Source: Strongylocentrotus droebachiensis (lineage: Eukaryota > Echinodermata > Echinoidea > Camarodonta > Strongylocentrotidae). Taken from it: DNA of 64,000 bases. The DNA lies in the NCBI GenBank assembly GCA_035222895.1, contig JAVYIG010000319.1, positions 541,001 through 605,000 on the forward strand, in the 5' to 3' direction. The translations under genes and the position numbers were made by a program. The notes beneath the pieces were generated by a model, which saw only the letters and a list, made by a program, of their open reading frames with translations, had not been told where the DNA came from and did no database searches. Position 1 is the first letter of the stretch. Each line of letters opens with the position of its first letter. Shown here piece after piece: positions 1 to 10,651 of the stretch.

Positions 1-367
1 CGGATTTTTCTTCTGCCTCCCCAAACGGTTTTGCTCATTACGCCACTGTCCCTGAAAGGTGAGCCCCGCCCCGCTCCAATTTTGGTACAGTCATGGAAAG
101 AGATGCATACATGCATTTGCATCGATTATTACCGTTTAACTATGCCATGATTAGGGTTATTGTGGAGTGCAGGTTTAGGCAAACCAGTATACATCTCTAT
201 TTCCAATAGGCCTAACATTATCTCAGAAAAGGCTGACGAATCAACAATCGCAATACAAACCGAGTGATTAACACGTTCTACTGCTAGACGTAACCATAAC
301 ATGGTTCATTCTTAACGTGAAGGATCTAACCGTGGCTATTTCTAGCTAGCCATTTCGAGCTGCGTGG

Positions 368-375
368 TATATAAA
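368..375 (+). promoter_or_regulatory. TATA-box-like element
   Basis: TATATAAA lies about 97 bp upstream of the ATG at 472, a spacing that would allow a 5' UTR of roughly 70 nt. It is the best core-promoter candidate for the secreted-protein gene that follows. Bases 1-367 show no gene. Confidence 0.45.
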
Positions 376-471
376 CAAGCAACGCCATCTTTAAAATTTG
401 CTCCCCCTCCCCCTCCTTCGGTGCGGACGAAATCATTCTCGGAACTAGATTAATTGCAGAACAGACCAGAC

Positions 472-3400
472 ATGGGTCGGTTTTTAAATATTCTGATCAT
501 CTTCGGGTGCATTGTCGTGCTCGTACCGGCCCTCAAGATCAGAGAGCAGTTTCAGCTCGACGAGATCGAGAAATCCCAGGAGGTTGAGGGGACCCTCGGG
601 GCCAAGTTCAGGCAGCCAAAGTTCCGACATTGGTGCCCGAAGTGCCCTGAATGCTCGGAGTGTCCGAAGTGCACGGTGAGCCAGGAACCCCAGCAGACAG
701 AGACAGTCGCCCTGGAACAGTTTCAGCTCGACGAGATCGAGAGTGCCCAGGAGTTTGTGGCGACCCTCAGGACCAACCGCAGCATGATGTACAGCAACAC
801 TGTGCCCATCGTGACGAGCTTTACAGAGAATCAGGTGATTAGCGCAAGGCCCGTTATAGACGTTGCGTCATTTCGACTGCGCTAGTACCTTCAACAGGCC
901 GTTTATAGCGGATTTGCCTGTAGTAGTAGACGCATCGTTTTAAAATGATAACGGGCAAAATAGGTAAACATTGATTTGAATGACTGGCGTGCGGATTAGT
1001 TGGCTTTGTAGGCGATACTAGCGCAGGTAATATTGCAATCAAAGACGGTTTTGTCATTTTCTTCCAGTAATTTAAGTGTTAGCATGTTTGTTGTTGTCGT
1101 TTTTGTTGTATTTATTGCTGTTGCCCTCATTGTTTATATGGGATAGATGATGTTGTGTTTCATTTTAAACTCTATTGCATAGTTATTATCAATCTTTAAT
1201 GACTTTGCGTTTCTAGAAAGAAAAATATTTATTTTCCAATTGAAATGACGTCTAGCTTGCAACAAACGATTTGAGTGAGGGCTATTTCATTACATCAAAG
1301 GTTTTATTTATTTATTTTATTCATTTTTTAATTCATTCATTTATTTATCCATGTATTTATGTATCCATCTATCTATTAATTTGTTCATTTATTCATGTAT
1401 TCGTTGTTAATTAAACAGGGTATCCCGGTCAGTTTAAAAATTGTTTCCTGAGAGGTCATGACCAAGATATCATTTCAATTACAAGGGAATTAAACAAAGT
1501 TTAAAAACAAATAAAATGTAACATAGCAACGATTCTTTTGGTATTTTTACAACATGATATTAACATAAAATAGATATTGATCGAGCTTATACAATATTAC
1601 ACTAGTCAACATCGATTTGCAATAGCAGGACAACAAATTTATGGCAAGGATTATTAGGATATTGACTTCACAGATGACCAGAGTTTACATGACTACTGCT
1701 CAGGTTAAATGGGGAGGGGGAGGCAGATTAAATACAAAAAATTCTCTTTCTCTCTATTCCTCTTATATTACGTCATGAAGAGCTGCTTAGCTTACAACCC
1801 ATTAATTATGATTTCCCCTTTTCAAGTAATGTTCTTCCCAAAATACCATTTTCCAATCTGCAGAAGGCACAGATGAGGCAAATATTTGGCCGGTTCTTAA
1901 GTAAAGACACACAAACGCCATCCGATGGTGAAATGTGGTTTTGGGAAGAATCTCACCAAGATTCTGTGCCCGGTTTCGAAGAAAGCAGTTTAAAAAAAAG
2001 TAGGACTACCGGTCCCATCCGAGTGTGCCCGGTTTATTCTATTTTTAACCATCTTGTGACTGCCTACGATGCTGATGGTAACGTCATTCAACTCATGCAG
2101 GTAAGTTTCGCTCTCTCGTATAATAATAATAATAATAATTCAATATTTATAAAGCGCATAATAAACGTAAGTTTCTCTATGCGTATGAGAGTAGACTGAG
2201 TTCTGGTAAAGGTAAACAATTGGTTGTGAACTTTTTTTGCATAGATTGGTTCTGCTTTCACACAAATGGACTTATAACAAAGGTTGGATTGCCCATCATT
2301 CAAGCATATCTCACAGGCGCGTAGCCAGGGGGGCGGTGGGGGCGGTCGCCCCCCCCAAAAAAAAACGCCGGCCAAAAAAAAAAAGAGAGAGAAAAAAAAA
2401 GAAGAAAGGAAGAGGACGTAGGAAGACAAAGGATTAATAGTCGAGAACGGTACAACGAATCGTCTTCTTTCTCTAATAATTTAATAAAACGTCTAAGCTT
2501 CCGCGCTTCGCGCGGGAGGGGAGGGGGGGAACTGAATTCAGATAAGGATTAAAAGTCGAGAACGGTACAACAAATCGTCTTCTTTCTCTAATAATTTATG
2601 AAACGTCAAAGCTTCCGCGGGAGGGGAGGGGGGGGAGAACTGAATTCAGACAAGGATTAAGAGTCGATCGAGAATGGTACAACGAATCTTCTTCTTTCTT
2701 TAATAATCTAATAAAACTTCAGAGCTTCCGCGCTACAGCTTCCGCGGAGGAAGGGGAACTTGATACAAAAAAGGATTAAAAGTCGAGGACGGTACAACGA
2801 ATCGTCTTCTTTCTCTAACGAAACGTCAAAAGAAACTGAATATAGATAAGGATTAAGAGTCGAGAATGGTACAACGAATCGTCTTCTTTCTTTAATAATC
2901 TAATACAACTTCAGAGCTTCCGCGCTACGCGCAGAGGCAGGGGAACTTGATTCAAACAAAGATAAAGTGTCGAGGACGGTACAGCGAATCGTCTTCTTTC
3001 TCTAATGAAACGTCAACAGAAACTGAATTTAGATAAGGATTAAGAGTCGAGAACGGTCCAACGAATCGTCTTCTTTCTCATATAATTTGATGAAACCTCA
3101 AAGCTTTCGCGCTTCGCGCGGGAGTGGGGAAACTCCCCCCTCCCTGCACCCTCCCCCCTAGGGAGCGCGCTACGCGCGCTCTGTAAGTGATTCGCACGCA
3201 AAGCGTGCTCACTACCGCCCCCCCCCCCCCGACGCGCCCGTCGACGTGCTGAGAGACACTGGCGTAAGACGAAGACAGATGTCGATCACAGACTGTACAT
3301 TGAATCTCAACGGAATGTCTGTGACATTATTGCATCTGCCAAGAAAGACTATTACTGTAGCAGATTTTCATCATGTAATACCAGAGACATGTATAACAAT

Positions 3401-5488
3401 GTCAGTAGTAATGTTCTTCCTGTATGCCAAGATTCTTCTGATCTGGCAGAAGATTTCTCTAAGCATTTCGTCAATAAGGTAGTTAAGATTAGGGAAGATA
3501 TTGAGAGTACCATTCCGACTAGATCTGATGTATCAAGCGTTTCTGCAGGTAAACCTGATGTTAGTTTGACCCAGTTTGGTCATATTGGTGAGAGTGTCCT
3601 GAAGGGTATGATTGCAAAATGTTCCTCGAAATCTTGTTCCTTGGATCCCATGCCTACATGGCTGGTTAAGAGACATTTGACAGTTCTTCTTCCTGTAATG
3701 TTACGAATTGTTAATCTGTCGTTGTCTACTGGTGTGTTTCCAGAAGCACTTAGATGTTCTGTAATTACTCCTGTATTGAAAAAATCTTCTCTTGACAGAG
3801 ATGATTTAAACAATTATAGACCTGTTTCTAATATACCCTTCCTAGGCAAAGTAATTGAAAAGGCCGTTTCCAAACAAGTATCTGATTTTGTCAACCAGAA
3901 TGATTTGCTTGATCCTATGCAGTCAGCGTACAGAGTTGCACACAGTACTGAGACTGCACTGCTTTCTCTGCAGAATGATGTACTCTGTGCCATTGATAAC
4001 AAACAAGCTGTTTTCTTGCTAATGTTGGACCTTTCCTCCGCCTTTGATACGGTGGACCACACCATTCTTTCACATAGATTAGCCGAGGACTTTGGTCTAG
4101 GCGATAATGTTTCGTCTTGGTTCCGATCGTATCTTAGCAACAGGTCTAGTAGGGTTCACGTCAGTGGATCTTTCTCAAATGACCAACATCTGACATTTGG
4201 GATACCGCAAGGGTCCATCATTGGACCACAATTGTTTACTTACTACATTCGTTGTATAGGAAACATCATAGGTCAGCATTCAATTCAACATCATGTATAT
4301 GCAGATGATATTCAGATGTTTACCATATTTGATCCTACCAAGCCTGGGGATGCGGTATGTGCGTATTTCCGTCTCTCAAAGTGCTTAGAAGACATACAGG
4401 CCTGGCTTGTCATGTCTAAGCTAAAGTTAAACTCTAGCAAGACAGAATTTTTCATTGCTGGATCACAAAGCCATCTGAATCGTCTCAAAAATCTGTCCTT
4501 TTCAATTGGTGATCAAAACATTCCCATTTCCTCAACAATTAGGGACCTGGGGGTCGTGTTTGATGGGGAAATGAAAATGTCTGACCATGTCACCAACTTA
4601 TGTCGCACCCTGAACTGGCAAATATATAATTTAAATCGCATCAGAAAGTACTTAGATCGAGAAACATGTCATAATGTTGTTAGAGCACTTGTGCTCTCCA
4701 GGCTTGACTATGGTGGATGCTTACTTGGGGGTATAAGTAAGAAGGACCTGGGCAGACTTCAACGTCTGCAAAACAAATGTGCCCGTCTAATCTATCAAAA
4801 ACCAAAATGGTCTCACGCCACCCCATTGTTGCAGGAACTACACTGGCTCCCAGTTGCTGATAGAATACAATACCGGATACTTGTTCAAACTTTCAAATCT
4901 ATGTCGACCACCCTTCCTGTATATATTTCCTCACTCTTTCAGCAACAGAGAACATCCTATTCCCTTAGGTCTTCATCATCTCCTACCTTTGTCATTCCCA
5001 AATCCCGTAAACAGGCTGGTTTCAAATCCTTTCAGTCCTTAGCCCCACGTCTCTGGAACAAACTCCCCTCTTTCTTAAGAAACAGTACTTCACTAGATTT
5101 CTTCAAAAAACATCTGAAAACTTACCTGTACAACTCCTCTTAAATTGTCGAAAGTCTAGGAGAGCAGCGCCTTGTAACCTTTGGAAAAGGCGCTATATAA
5201 ATCCAATTATTATTATTATTATTATTATTAAAATGAAATCCTGGCTACGCGCTTGATATCTCACACATTTCTGTTAATTTGACACAGGTAGATGGTCTGT
5301 ATCAACGCGTCCTGCGCCAGAGCTGTAAAGATCATCTCTCACCTCATAACAGTAACTGTGCTTGTCGCACAACTGTACGACTTGCATACATGGTGGGTGT
5401 TCACGTAGGCCGGAACGGCACGCCGAAGCCCAAAGTACAGGTTGAACGGGTTCAAGTCGAATCGTGTACATCCGTTATGTACAAATAG
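472..5488 (+). CDS. Secreted neurotrophin/Spaetzle-like cystine-knot protein (three-exon model)
   Basis: Proposed exons are 472-834, 1864-2100 and 5288-5488, all joining in phase 0 (266 aa). Exon 1 starts at ATG 472 with a hydrophobic signal peptide (MGRFLNILIIFGCIVVLVPA), then a proregion with two copies of EQFQLDEIE flanking a CPKCPECSECPKC cluster. Exon 2 has a clear acceptor (ctgcag, 1858-1863) and a strong donor (CAG/GTAAGT, 2100/2101). It carries a basic KKSR site just before the first cysteine of the mature part. Exon 3 follows a cacag acceptor and ends in TAG. The last 90 residues fit the neurotrophin/Spaetzle cysteine layout: VC, then YDADGNVIQLMQ, QSC, NCAC and a late VESC. They lack the usual final C-x-C (five cysteines). 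The exon 1 donor (CAG/GTGATT) is weak, and exon 1 is open to a stop at 885, so it could be a separate single-exon gene. The family call is inference from spacing; the exon 2-3 join is firmer. Confidence 0.5.
885..1863 (+). other. Proposed intron 1, AT-rich, no gene seen
   Basis: AT-rich DNA with a low-complexity TTATTTAT/CATTTAT stretch around 1300-1410. An AATAAA at 1510-1515 could serve as a polyadenylation signal if exon 1 is really a stand-alone gene ending at 885. Confidence 0.4.
2119..2170 (-). repeat. Retrotransposon tail fragment with (AAT)n
   Basis: A short (TAA)n run next to TTTATAAAGCGCATAATAAA looks like the reversed 3' end of the L2/CR1-type elements elsewhere in the window, which end in GGCGCTATATAAAT plus (ATT)n. 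It sits just inside intron 2 of the ligand candidate. Confidence 0.4.
2431..3115. repeat. Tandem array inside the hAT-like element, about 7 units
   Basis: Seven diverged copies of a unit of roughly 70-115 bp share the cores AAGGATTAAGAGTCGAGAA and CGTCTTCTTTCTCTAATAAT. Several units also hold a short GC palindrome (TTCCGCGCTTCGCGCGG). Unit lengths vary because the GC-rich part is lost in some copies. Confidence 0.7.
3242..5143 (+). pseudogene. 5'-truncated L2/CR1-type reverse transcriptase ORF
   Basis: An uninterrupted frame of about 633 codons starts abruptly at the truncation point near 3242. Reverse-transcriptase landmarks are in order: LDLSSAFDTVDH (catalytic Asp block), GIPQGSIIGPQLF and YADD. 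These are followed by the C-terminal region typical of L2/CR1 ORF2 (HWLPVADRIQYRILVQTFK; LAPRLWNKLP). The endonuclease domain is missing, so the copy is dead on arrival. The 3' end is GGCGCTATATAAATCC plus (ATT)n near 5190-5230, as expected for target-primed insertion of this clade. The frame has no internal stop, which suggests fairly recent insertion. Confidence 0.85.
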
Positions 5489-5561
5489 TGTGGAGCGCCA
5501 GGGTGATCAAGTCTGACAGATGTAATTGCTAAACAAATACCCTCTATTAATAAAAGGGACT

Positions 5562-5710
5562 AAGGCCCGAATTCACAAAGGAGGTTTGTCGACAAACCTC
5601 CTTTTTTTTTTTTTTTACAAACCAAGGTTTGTAAAAACGCGTCGAAACGCGTCGTATGACGCACATAAACCTCGGTTTGTCGAAAAACCTCCTTTGTGAA
5701 TTCGGGCCTT
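5562..5710. mobile_element. Palindromic MITE
   Basis: AAGGCCCGAATTCACAAAGG on the left is mirrored by CCTTTGTGAATTCGGGCCTT on the right. A poly-T run and a smaller inner palindrome (AACGCGTCGAAACGCGTCG) lie between them. No coding capacity. Confidence 0.75.
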
Positions 5711-5856
5711 TGATTTGCACGACGAGAACGTGGACTGCCACGTGTGACATCCTTTTAAGGCAATGTGACGTCCTTTTAAAGCACTGGCAGTGCCCGGTGG
5801 TGCCTTAAAAGGATGTCACACATATCAGTCCACGTTCTGGTCGTGCAAATCTAAAA
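5711..5856. mobile_element. Palindromic MITE
   Basis: GATTTGCACGACGAGAACGT is mirrored by ACGTTCTGGTCGTGCAAATC, with CCTTTTAAGGCA-type subterminal repeats inside. It directly abuts the previous palindrome. Its left arm resembles the left arm of the element at 56341-57293, so both probably belong to one family. Confidence 0.65.
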
Positions 5857-7274
5857 TCTTTTAGGAGTCATAATAATAGGGAACACTTGATTTGGACGTG
5901 AATCCACTCCAAATCATAGTGAAATCCACTCCAAAATAGGGGTCGATTATGAAAGGGGATTTTATCTTTCTGAGCGTGAAGCCGACTCCAAACGAAGTGG
6001 TTCCTAACAAGTCTCCTGAAAGAATGGATTTAGAGAGTTCCAGTATTTTCCTTTAATGGTATTTATTATCTTAATAATTATATAGACGTCCATGATATTC
6101 ATTTAAATGTACAGGTATACAAATAAATGTAAAAATAATATTGTTATGATATCCTTTGGAAATATATTGTAGTAGAAGTACTATTATTAGTAGTAGATAG
6201 CTAGCTTTTACTGTAATAATAATGACAATGATAATGATGGTGATGGACATATTGATCTTAATATTAACAATATTGATACTACTACTGCTACTTACAATAA
6301 TAATAATAATTATAGTGACGTTAATATTAATATAATAATAATACTTATAATGATAATGATGATAACGATAATGAGGAGGAGAAGAAGGTGAAAAAGAAGA
6401 AGAAGAAGAAGAAGAAAGAAGAGGATTATAGTAACCAAATTCCTCCCATTGATAATATTAAGCGTAGTAATGATTATCATTTCTTATTTATGCATATTTT
6501 CATTAAATAAATTGCGTGTGACCGAGAATTCTACATCTTATGGACAGTGAAACATTGAAAATAAATAAATTAGTGGAAAACAAAAGTTGCCTCTATTGTT
6601 ATTGCTGTGTTCAGATGTTTTGTAAACTTGTGTCTCAGTCAAACTACGAAAATTAAAACAAAATATTTCGTTTCCTTCTTTCGATGGAATGTTTTTTCCC
6701 TGTAGCACTATGGTCTCCGCTTATTTTCATATAAAACACTTTGGCGTATTCTTAAAACATTATTTCTCCCCACCTCCGACTTTGCGGGAATATTACTCTA
6801 CACACTGCATTAAAATACATGTATATATTTTAACATCCATAATCAAAATTTAAAAAAATTATATTTTAATATCTCTCCTACACTTTCCTCCGCTCCCTCG
6901 CAAAGCGCCTCTCCCCCAAGGTGTTAATGCCCTTGCATAGATAAAGTGAAAATATCTCGTGTTAATGTTCCGGTCTCACTTTACCCACATCTATCTTATG
7001 TCCATATTTGGTCATGTTTAATGGAAGATGCTTTATTTGCATAATTTGTGTGCTCAAAAATAGGAAATATCGAAATAATTTATATCAGAAAGCAAAAGCG
7101 TTGCGAGTACATTATGCGAAATAATAGTAATAATACATTTAAGTATAATCCTTTATATTTAGGAAAAGATGACAGAAGAACAAACTTAGGCCTAATTATA
7201 TCCATTTCTGTAAACTATGAAATGTTTCTATTAGTACATGAGGTTCTATTAATTATAATGTATGTATATATTTA
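5857..7274. other. Intergenic, AT-rich, no gene seen
   Basis: Low-complexity TAA/GAT-rich microsatellites run from about 6180 to 6370, followed by a GAA/GAAGAAG run (6370-6425). Short ORFs here show no recognisable protein features. Confidence 0.5.
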
Positions 7275-8207
7275 TACACTGTTGGTCATAAAGGTGGAAT
7301 AATTATTTTTACCCATATTTATTGAATGATTTTCACAATGATTTATTCCTAATAGATCTAGATAATAGTATACATTCTCGGATTTTATTAAATGACAATT
7401 GGAGAGTGTTTGTTTTGCGTGACTGCTAAAGCATGTGTGTGCTACTATGCTAATCAACTAGGGGACCTACGTCCTTAAGTCATAACTGACAGTAATGGGG
7501 ATTAATGCCTCATAAAAGGGCACTAATATAGCACATCGACACGGTTTTGATCCTGGAGGCTCACAGTAACGAGGCCATTGCTTAGCCAATGAATCATGAC
7601 TGTACGCAGCGGGCGCTAGGGTACGTCGACGCCCCCACAAAAACACAAAAACAAAGAAAATGCAACAAATTTTCAATAATTCATTGCATGTTCCCCCAGT
7701 CCCCAACAGGAAAAATTTCTTTGTAGGGCCATGCATTATGGTTCAAGGCATGCCTACATAGAAGATTTGTTTATGTTGGGGTCGGGGCAAAATGCAAGGA
7801 ATTATTGAAAATGTGTTGCATGTTCTTTGTTTTTTTTTTTTTTGTGGAGGCGTCGACGTACCCTAGCGCCCGCCGCGTACAGTCACGATTCATTTGCTAA
7901 GCAATGGCCTCGTTACTGTGAGACCCCAGGATCAAAACCGTGTCGATGTGCTATATTAATGCCCTTGTATGAGGTATTAATCCCCATTACTGTCAGTTAT
8001 GTCTTAAGGACGTAGGTCCCCTAGTTGACTAGCATTGTAGCACACACATGCTTTAGCAGTCACGCAATACAAACACTCCCAAATTGTCATTCAATAAAAT
8101 ATGAGAATGTATACTATTATCTAGATCTATTAGGAATAAATCATTGTGAAAATCATTCAATAAATTGGGGTGAAAATAATTATTCCACCATTATGACCAA
8201 CAGTGTA
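7275..8207. mobile_element. Large near-perfect palindromic MITE (family member 1)
   Basis: Two arms of about 450 bp are inverted copies, starting TACACTGTTGGTCAT and ending ATGACCAACAGTGTA, with TA at both ends as in Tc1/mariner-type insertions. Related copies lie at 14290-14830 and 60115-60690. All share the block around ATCGACACGGTTTTGATCC and TGCTAAAGCATGTGT. Small ORFs on both strands of the arms are by-products of the repeat. Confidence 0.8.
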
Positions 8208-8524
8208 TATGAAACCTGAACTGATTTATGAGGATTAATGAGGAGTCCATTACAATGTGGTTGGCGGACCAGTTTATCTCTCCCGATATGTTTACAAGGA
8301 TTGAAATTCCCTTACTTTGGAGGAAAGAAAGAAATATGGGGGATATGTATTCATTTTTGTAGCGTTTTCACCAATGACTGTTGATTATGTCTGATTACGT
8401 AGGTTCTACCACTTATTTTCCGGCAATTTTTCTCTCTGTGGTCAAAATAACCGAATCCCCATCTTCAAACATTGAACCAAACCCTATACCAATTCCTAAC
8501 TGTTAACCTTAACTTACTTCGCTT

Positions 8525-9697
8525 CATAACGTTGAGTTCTGGTCATGCAATTAGAAAAGTGGAAGAAACTACAAACGTGTCTGAAAGCAATTAGGAAAGG
8601 CCGATCGCGTAGGACAGAAAAATTGACGTAAACTGTGAGGTTTTGGAATCATCAAAATGACAAGAAATTAACGCGATCCTGCTTAAAATCACATGAACTT
8701 ACACAGAGATATGGAGATTGTACTCGACACAAAGTTAATGTCCGGTCTAAACTTTTCAGCTATTTTCAGCCCGATTTCGAATAATTATGAGGATATTTTA
8801 AGAGAATCGTTCAAGAGACATTCCTGCTATGATATTCTTCCGCAGTGACATACAAAGAATGAGAAACTTGATAAATTATTTTTCACCTTTTTTCAGAACG
8901 CAACAGATCAAAGTAACTTTCTCTTCGAAATCCCAACACCATCTCTACATGTTCTGGAGTTCTGGAAAAGGTGAAAAATAATTTGCGAACTTTTTCATTC
9001 TTTGTAACTATGTTTAGTGTGGAAGAAACGTATCATAGAAACAGTATCCCTGAAGTGTTAAAGATAAAGTTGAGTTCTGGTCATGCGATTGCATTGTGAA
9101 AGAAAAGGTGTGGAATGGATCAGAAAAAGTTGATCATGTAGCATGTAAGTATTGGTGTGTACTGCAAGATTCTGGAGTCATCAAAATCATGATAAATTTG
9201 GCCCAGTCTTGGTAAAGTAACAAGCACTGTACACAGAAGGTGTATATAGGACTACACAGAAAATAACGGGGCTACTAACCTCGATTTCCTTATCTTTCTA
9301 TGCTCATTACTCAGCCAGTATACATTTTCTACCAAAATTGTTTGGCAAATGACATTTATTTGTAATCTTGAACATTCAGTGTAAGTTTCGTTTGATTCTG
9401 TGAGAATTCATTTTTTTTTTTTTTTTACCAGAACTCAAGATTATCTTTAAGGATTGCTTTTCAAATGCCCATATATTCTGACAAGAAACAGCTAGTAGTT
9501 GTAAGCCATGTTTGAATGGTCCATTATTATAAATATTTCTGTATAAACTTTGTGTTACTTTTTGCAAGACTGAGTCAATTTCTTATCATTTTGATGATTC
9601 CAAAACCCCACAGCATACACTTACACGTATTATGACTGATTCAAGACACTTTCTTTCAAAATGCAATCCGATCGCATTAACAAAACTCAGCTTTGTC
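8525..9697. repeat. Diverged direct and inverted repeat cluster
   Basis: A block starting GAGTTCTGGTCATGC and containing TGGAATCATCAAAATGA occurs near 8530-8680. It recurs, diverged, near 9070-9200 and in inverted form near 9560-9695. The layout suggests a decayed transposon with long arms. No protein is recognisable. Confidence 0.5.
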
Positions 9698-10349
9698 TTT
9701 CAAAGACCGGGGTCAAATTATGTCTCGGCAGAGGAATGGCAGTATACTGTGTTTCTTCAGGAAAATTCTACCACCGTACCATTAAATATTACAATGGACC
9801 CAGTGGCGCATGCAGTCTGCAGACGCAGGAAGAAGAGGTTATTCAACGCCATGAATATTCATGAGCTTATCAATAGGCTATTTGTACTTTCAATCAATAT
9901 TATCCTTCTTCATCGGATCACATCACATCATCGCACAATACGGGCCACTTGCGTGGATACGAAGCTATTCATAGTAAACAACCGTTTCGTCCGAACCATA
10001 ATTCTTCCCAAGATTTTTGGAAGTGGTTTGCTAGAGTTGCATTTGCAACAGGAATAGCGTGATTCTGAGCGTGGTTTACAAGTATTATCAGGGTGACTGT
10101 CAACAAATATCGACGGATTTCAAAATCTAGATCACGGCAGACCTTCCACATGAAGGTCGTCAGTAACGTCAACGCGGCGATCACCAGTACTAGCTTGGTG
10201 ATGTCCGCCAGAGTTCCGGACCAATAGACAGGTATGTCATTGTGAAGTAAGTGCCCGGGTTAGTGAAAGTGACAATCCGAAGCAAGGTGGTGAAATAGTG
10301 TTCGACGGGAACAGTACGAGAGTATAGCAGGAGGCGGCCAGTCTTACAA

Positions 10350-10530
10350 GCGAAGAGAATAAAAAGAAGGAGGAGGGGAGAAAAAAAGGAGGAGGGGAAG
10401 GAGGAGGAGAAGAAGAAGAAGAAGAAGAGGAAGAGGAGGAAGGAAGAGGAAGAAGCAGCAGGAGCAGGAGAAGCTATAGAAGCAAGAGGAGAAGTAGAAG
10501 GAAGACGAAGAAAAGGAGAGAAAAATATCA
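10350..10530. repeat. Purine-rich low-complexity tract
   Basis: An almost pure AG strand (GGA/GAA/GAAG repeats) sits about 120-300 bp upstream of the start codon of the patatin-like gene. The long ORFs on the opposite strand (Ser/Leu/Phe runs) are artefacts of it. Confidence 0.8.
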
Positions 10531-10651
10531 AAGCAAGGCGTAAGACAAAATTGCATTGAATATAGACTCATCAGTGTGACAAGGTCATCAGACAGTTTGT
10601 ACTATACTACCGAATTCAATTGTATTTATAGTTCATGGTTGAACAGAAACA

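Larger units (their letters stand above)
2314..5255. mobile_element. hAT-like DNA element with nested retrotransposon
   Basis: The ends are 16-bp inverted repeats: CAGGCGCGTAGCCAGG on the left and CCTGGCTACGCGCTTG on the right, with one mismatch. They are flanked by a perfect 8-bp target-site duplication, ATATCTCA (2306-2313 and 5256-5263). An 8-bp duplication with CAG...CTG ends is typical of the hAT superfamily. The left part carries a G/C-rich end and a tandem array. The right part is occupied by a non-LTR retrotransposon. No hAT transposase is seen, so the element is non-autonomous. It lies wholly in intron 2 of the ligand candidate. Confidence 0.75.

Noticed and set aside
468..885. IL-17 family assignment for the ligand candidate
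   Set aside because: Cysteine spacing in the C-terminal part and the YDADGN/LYQRV pattern fit neurotrophin/Spaetzle better. IL-17's usual VGCTCV end is absent.
9632..10057. 141-codon plus-strand ORF
   Set aside because: Its 5' half lies in the inverted repeat block at 9560-9697. No signal, domain or splice context was recognised.
10190..10571. Ser/Leu/Phe-rich minus-strand ORFs
   Set aside because: They are the complement of the purine tract 10350-10530.
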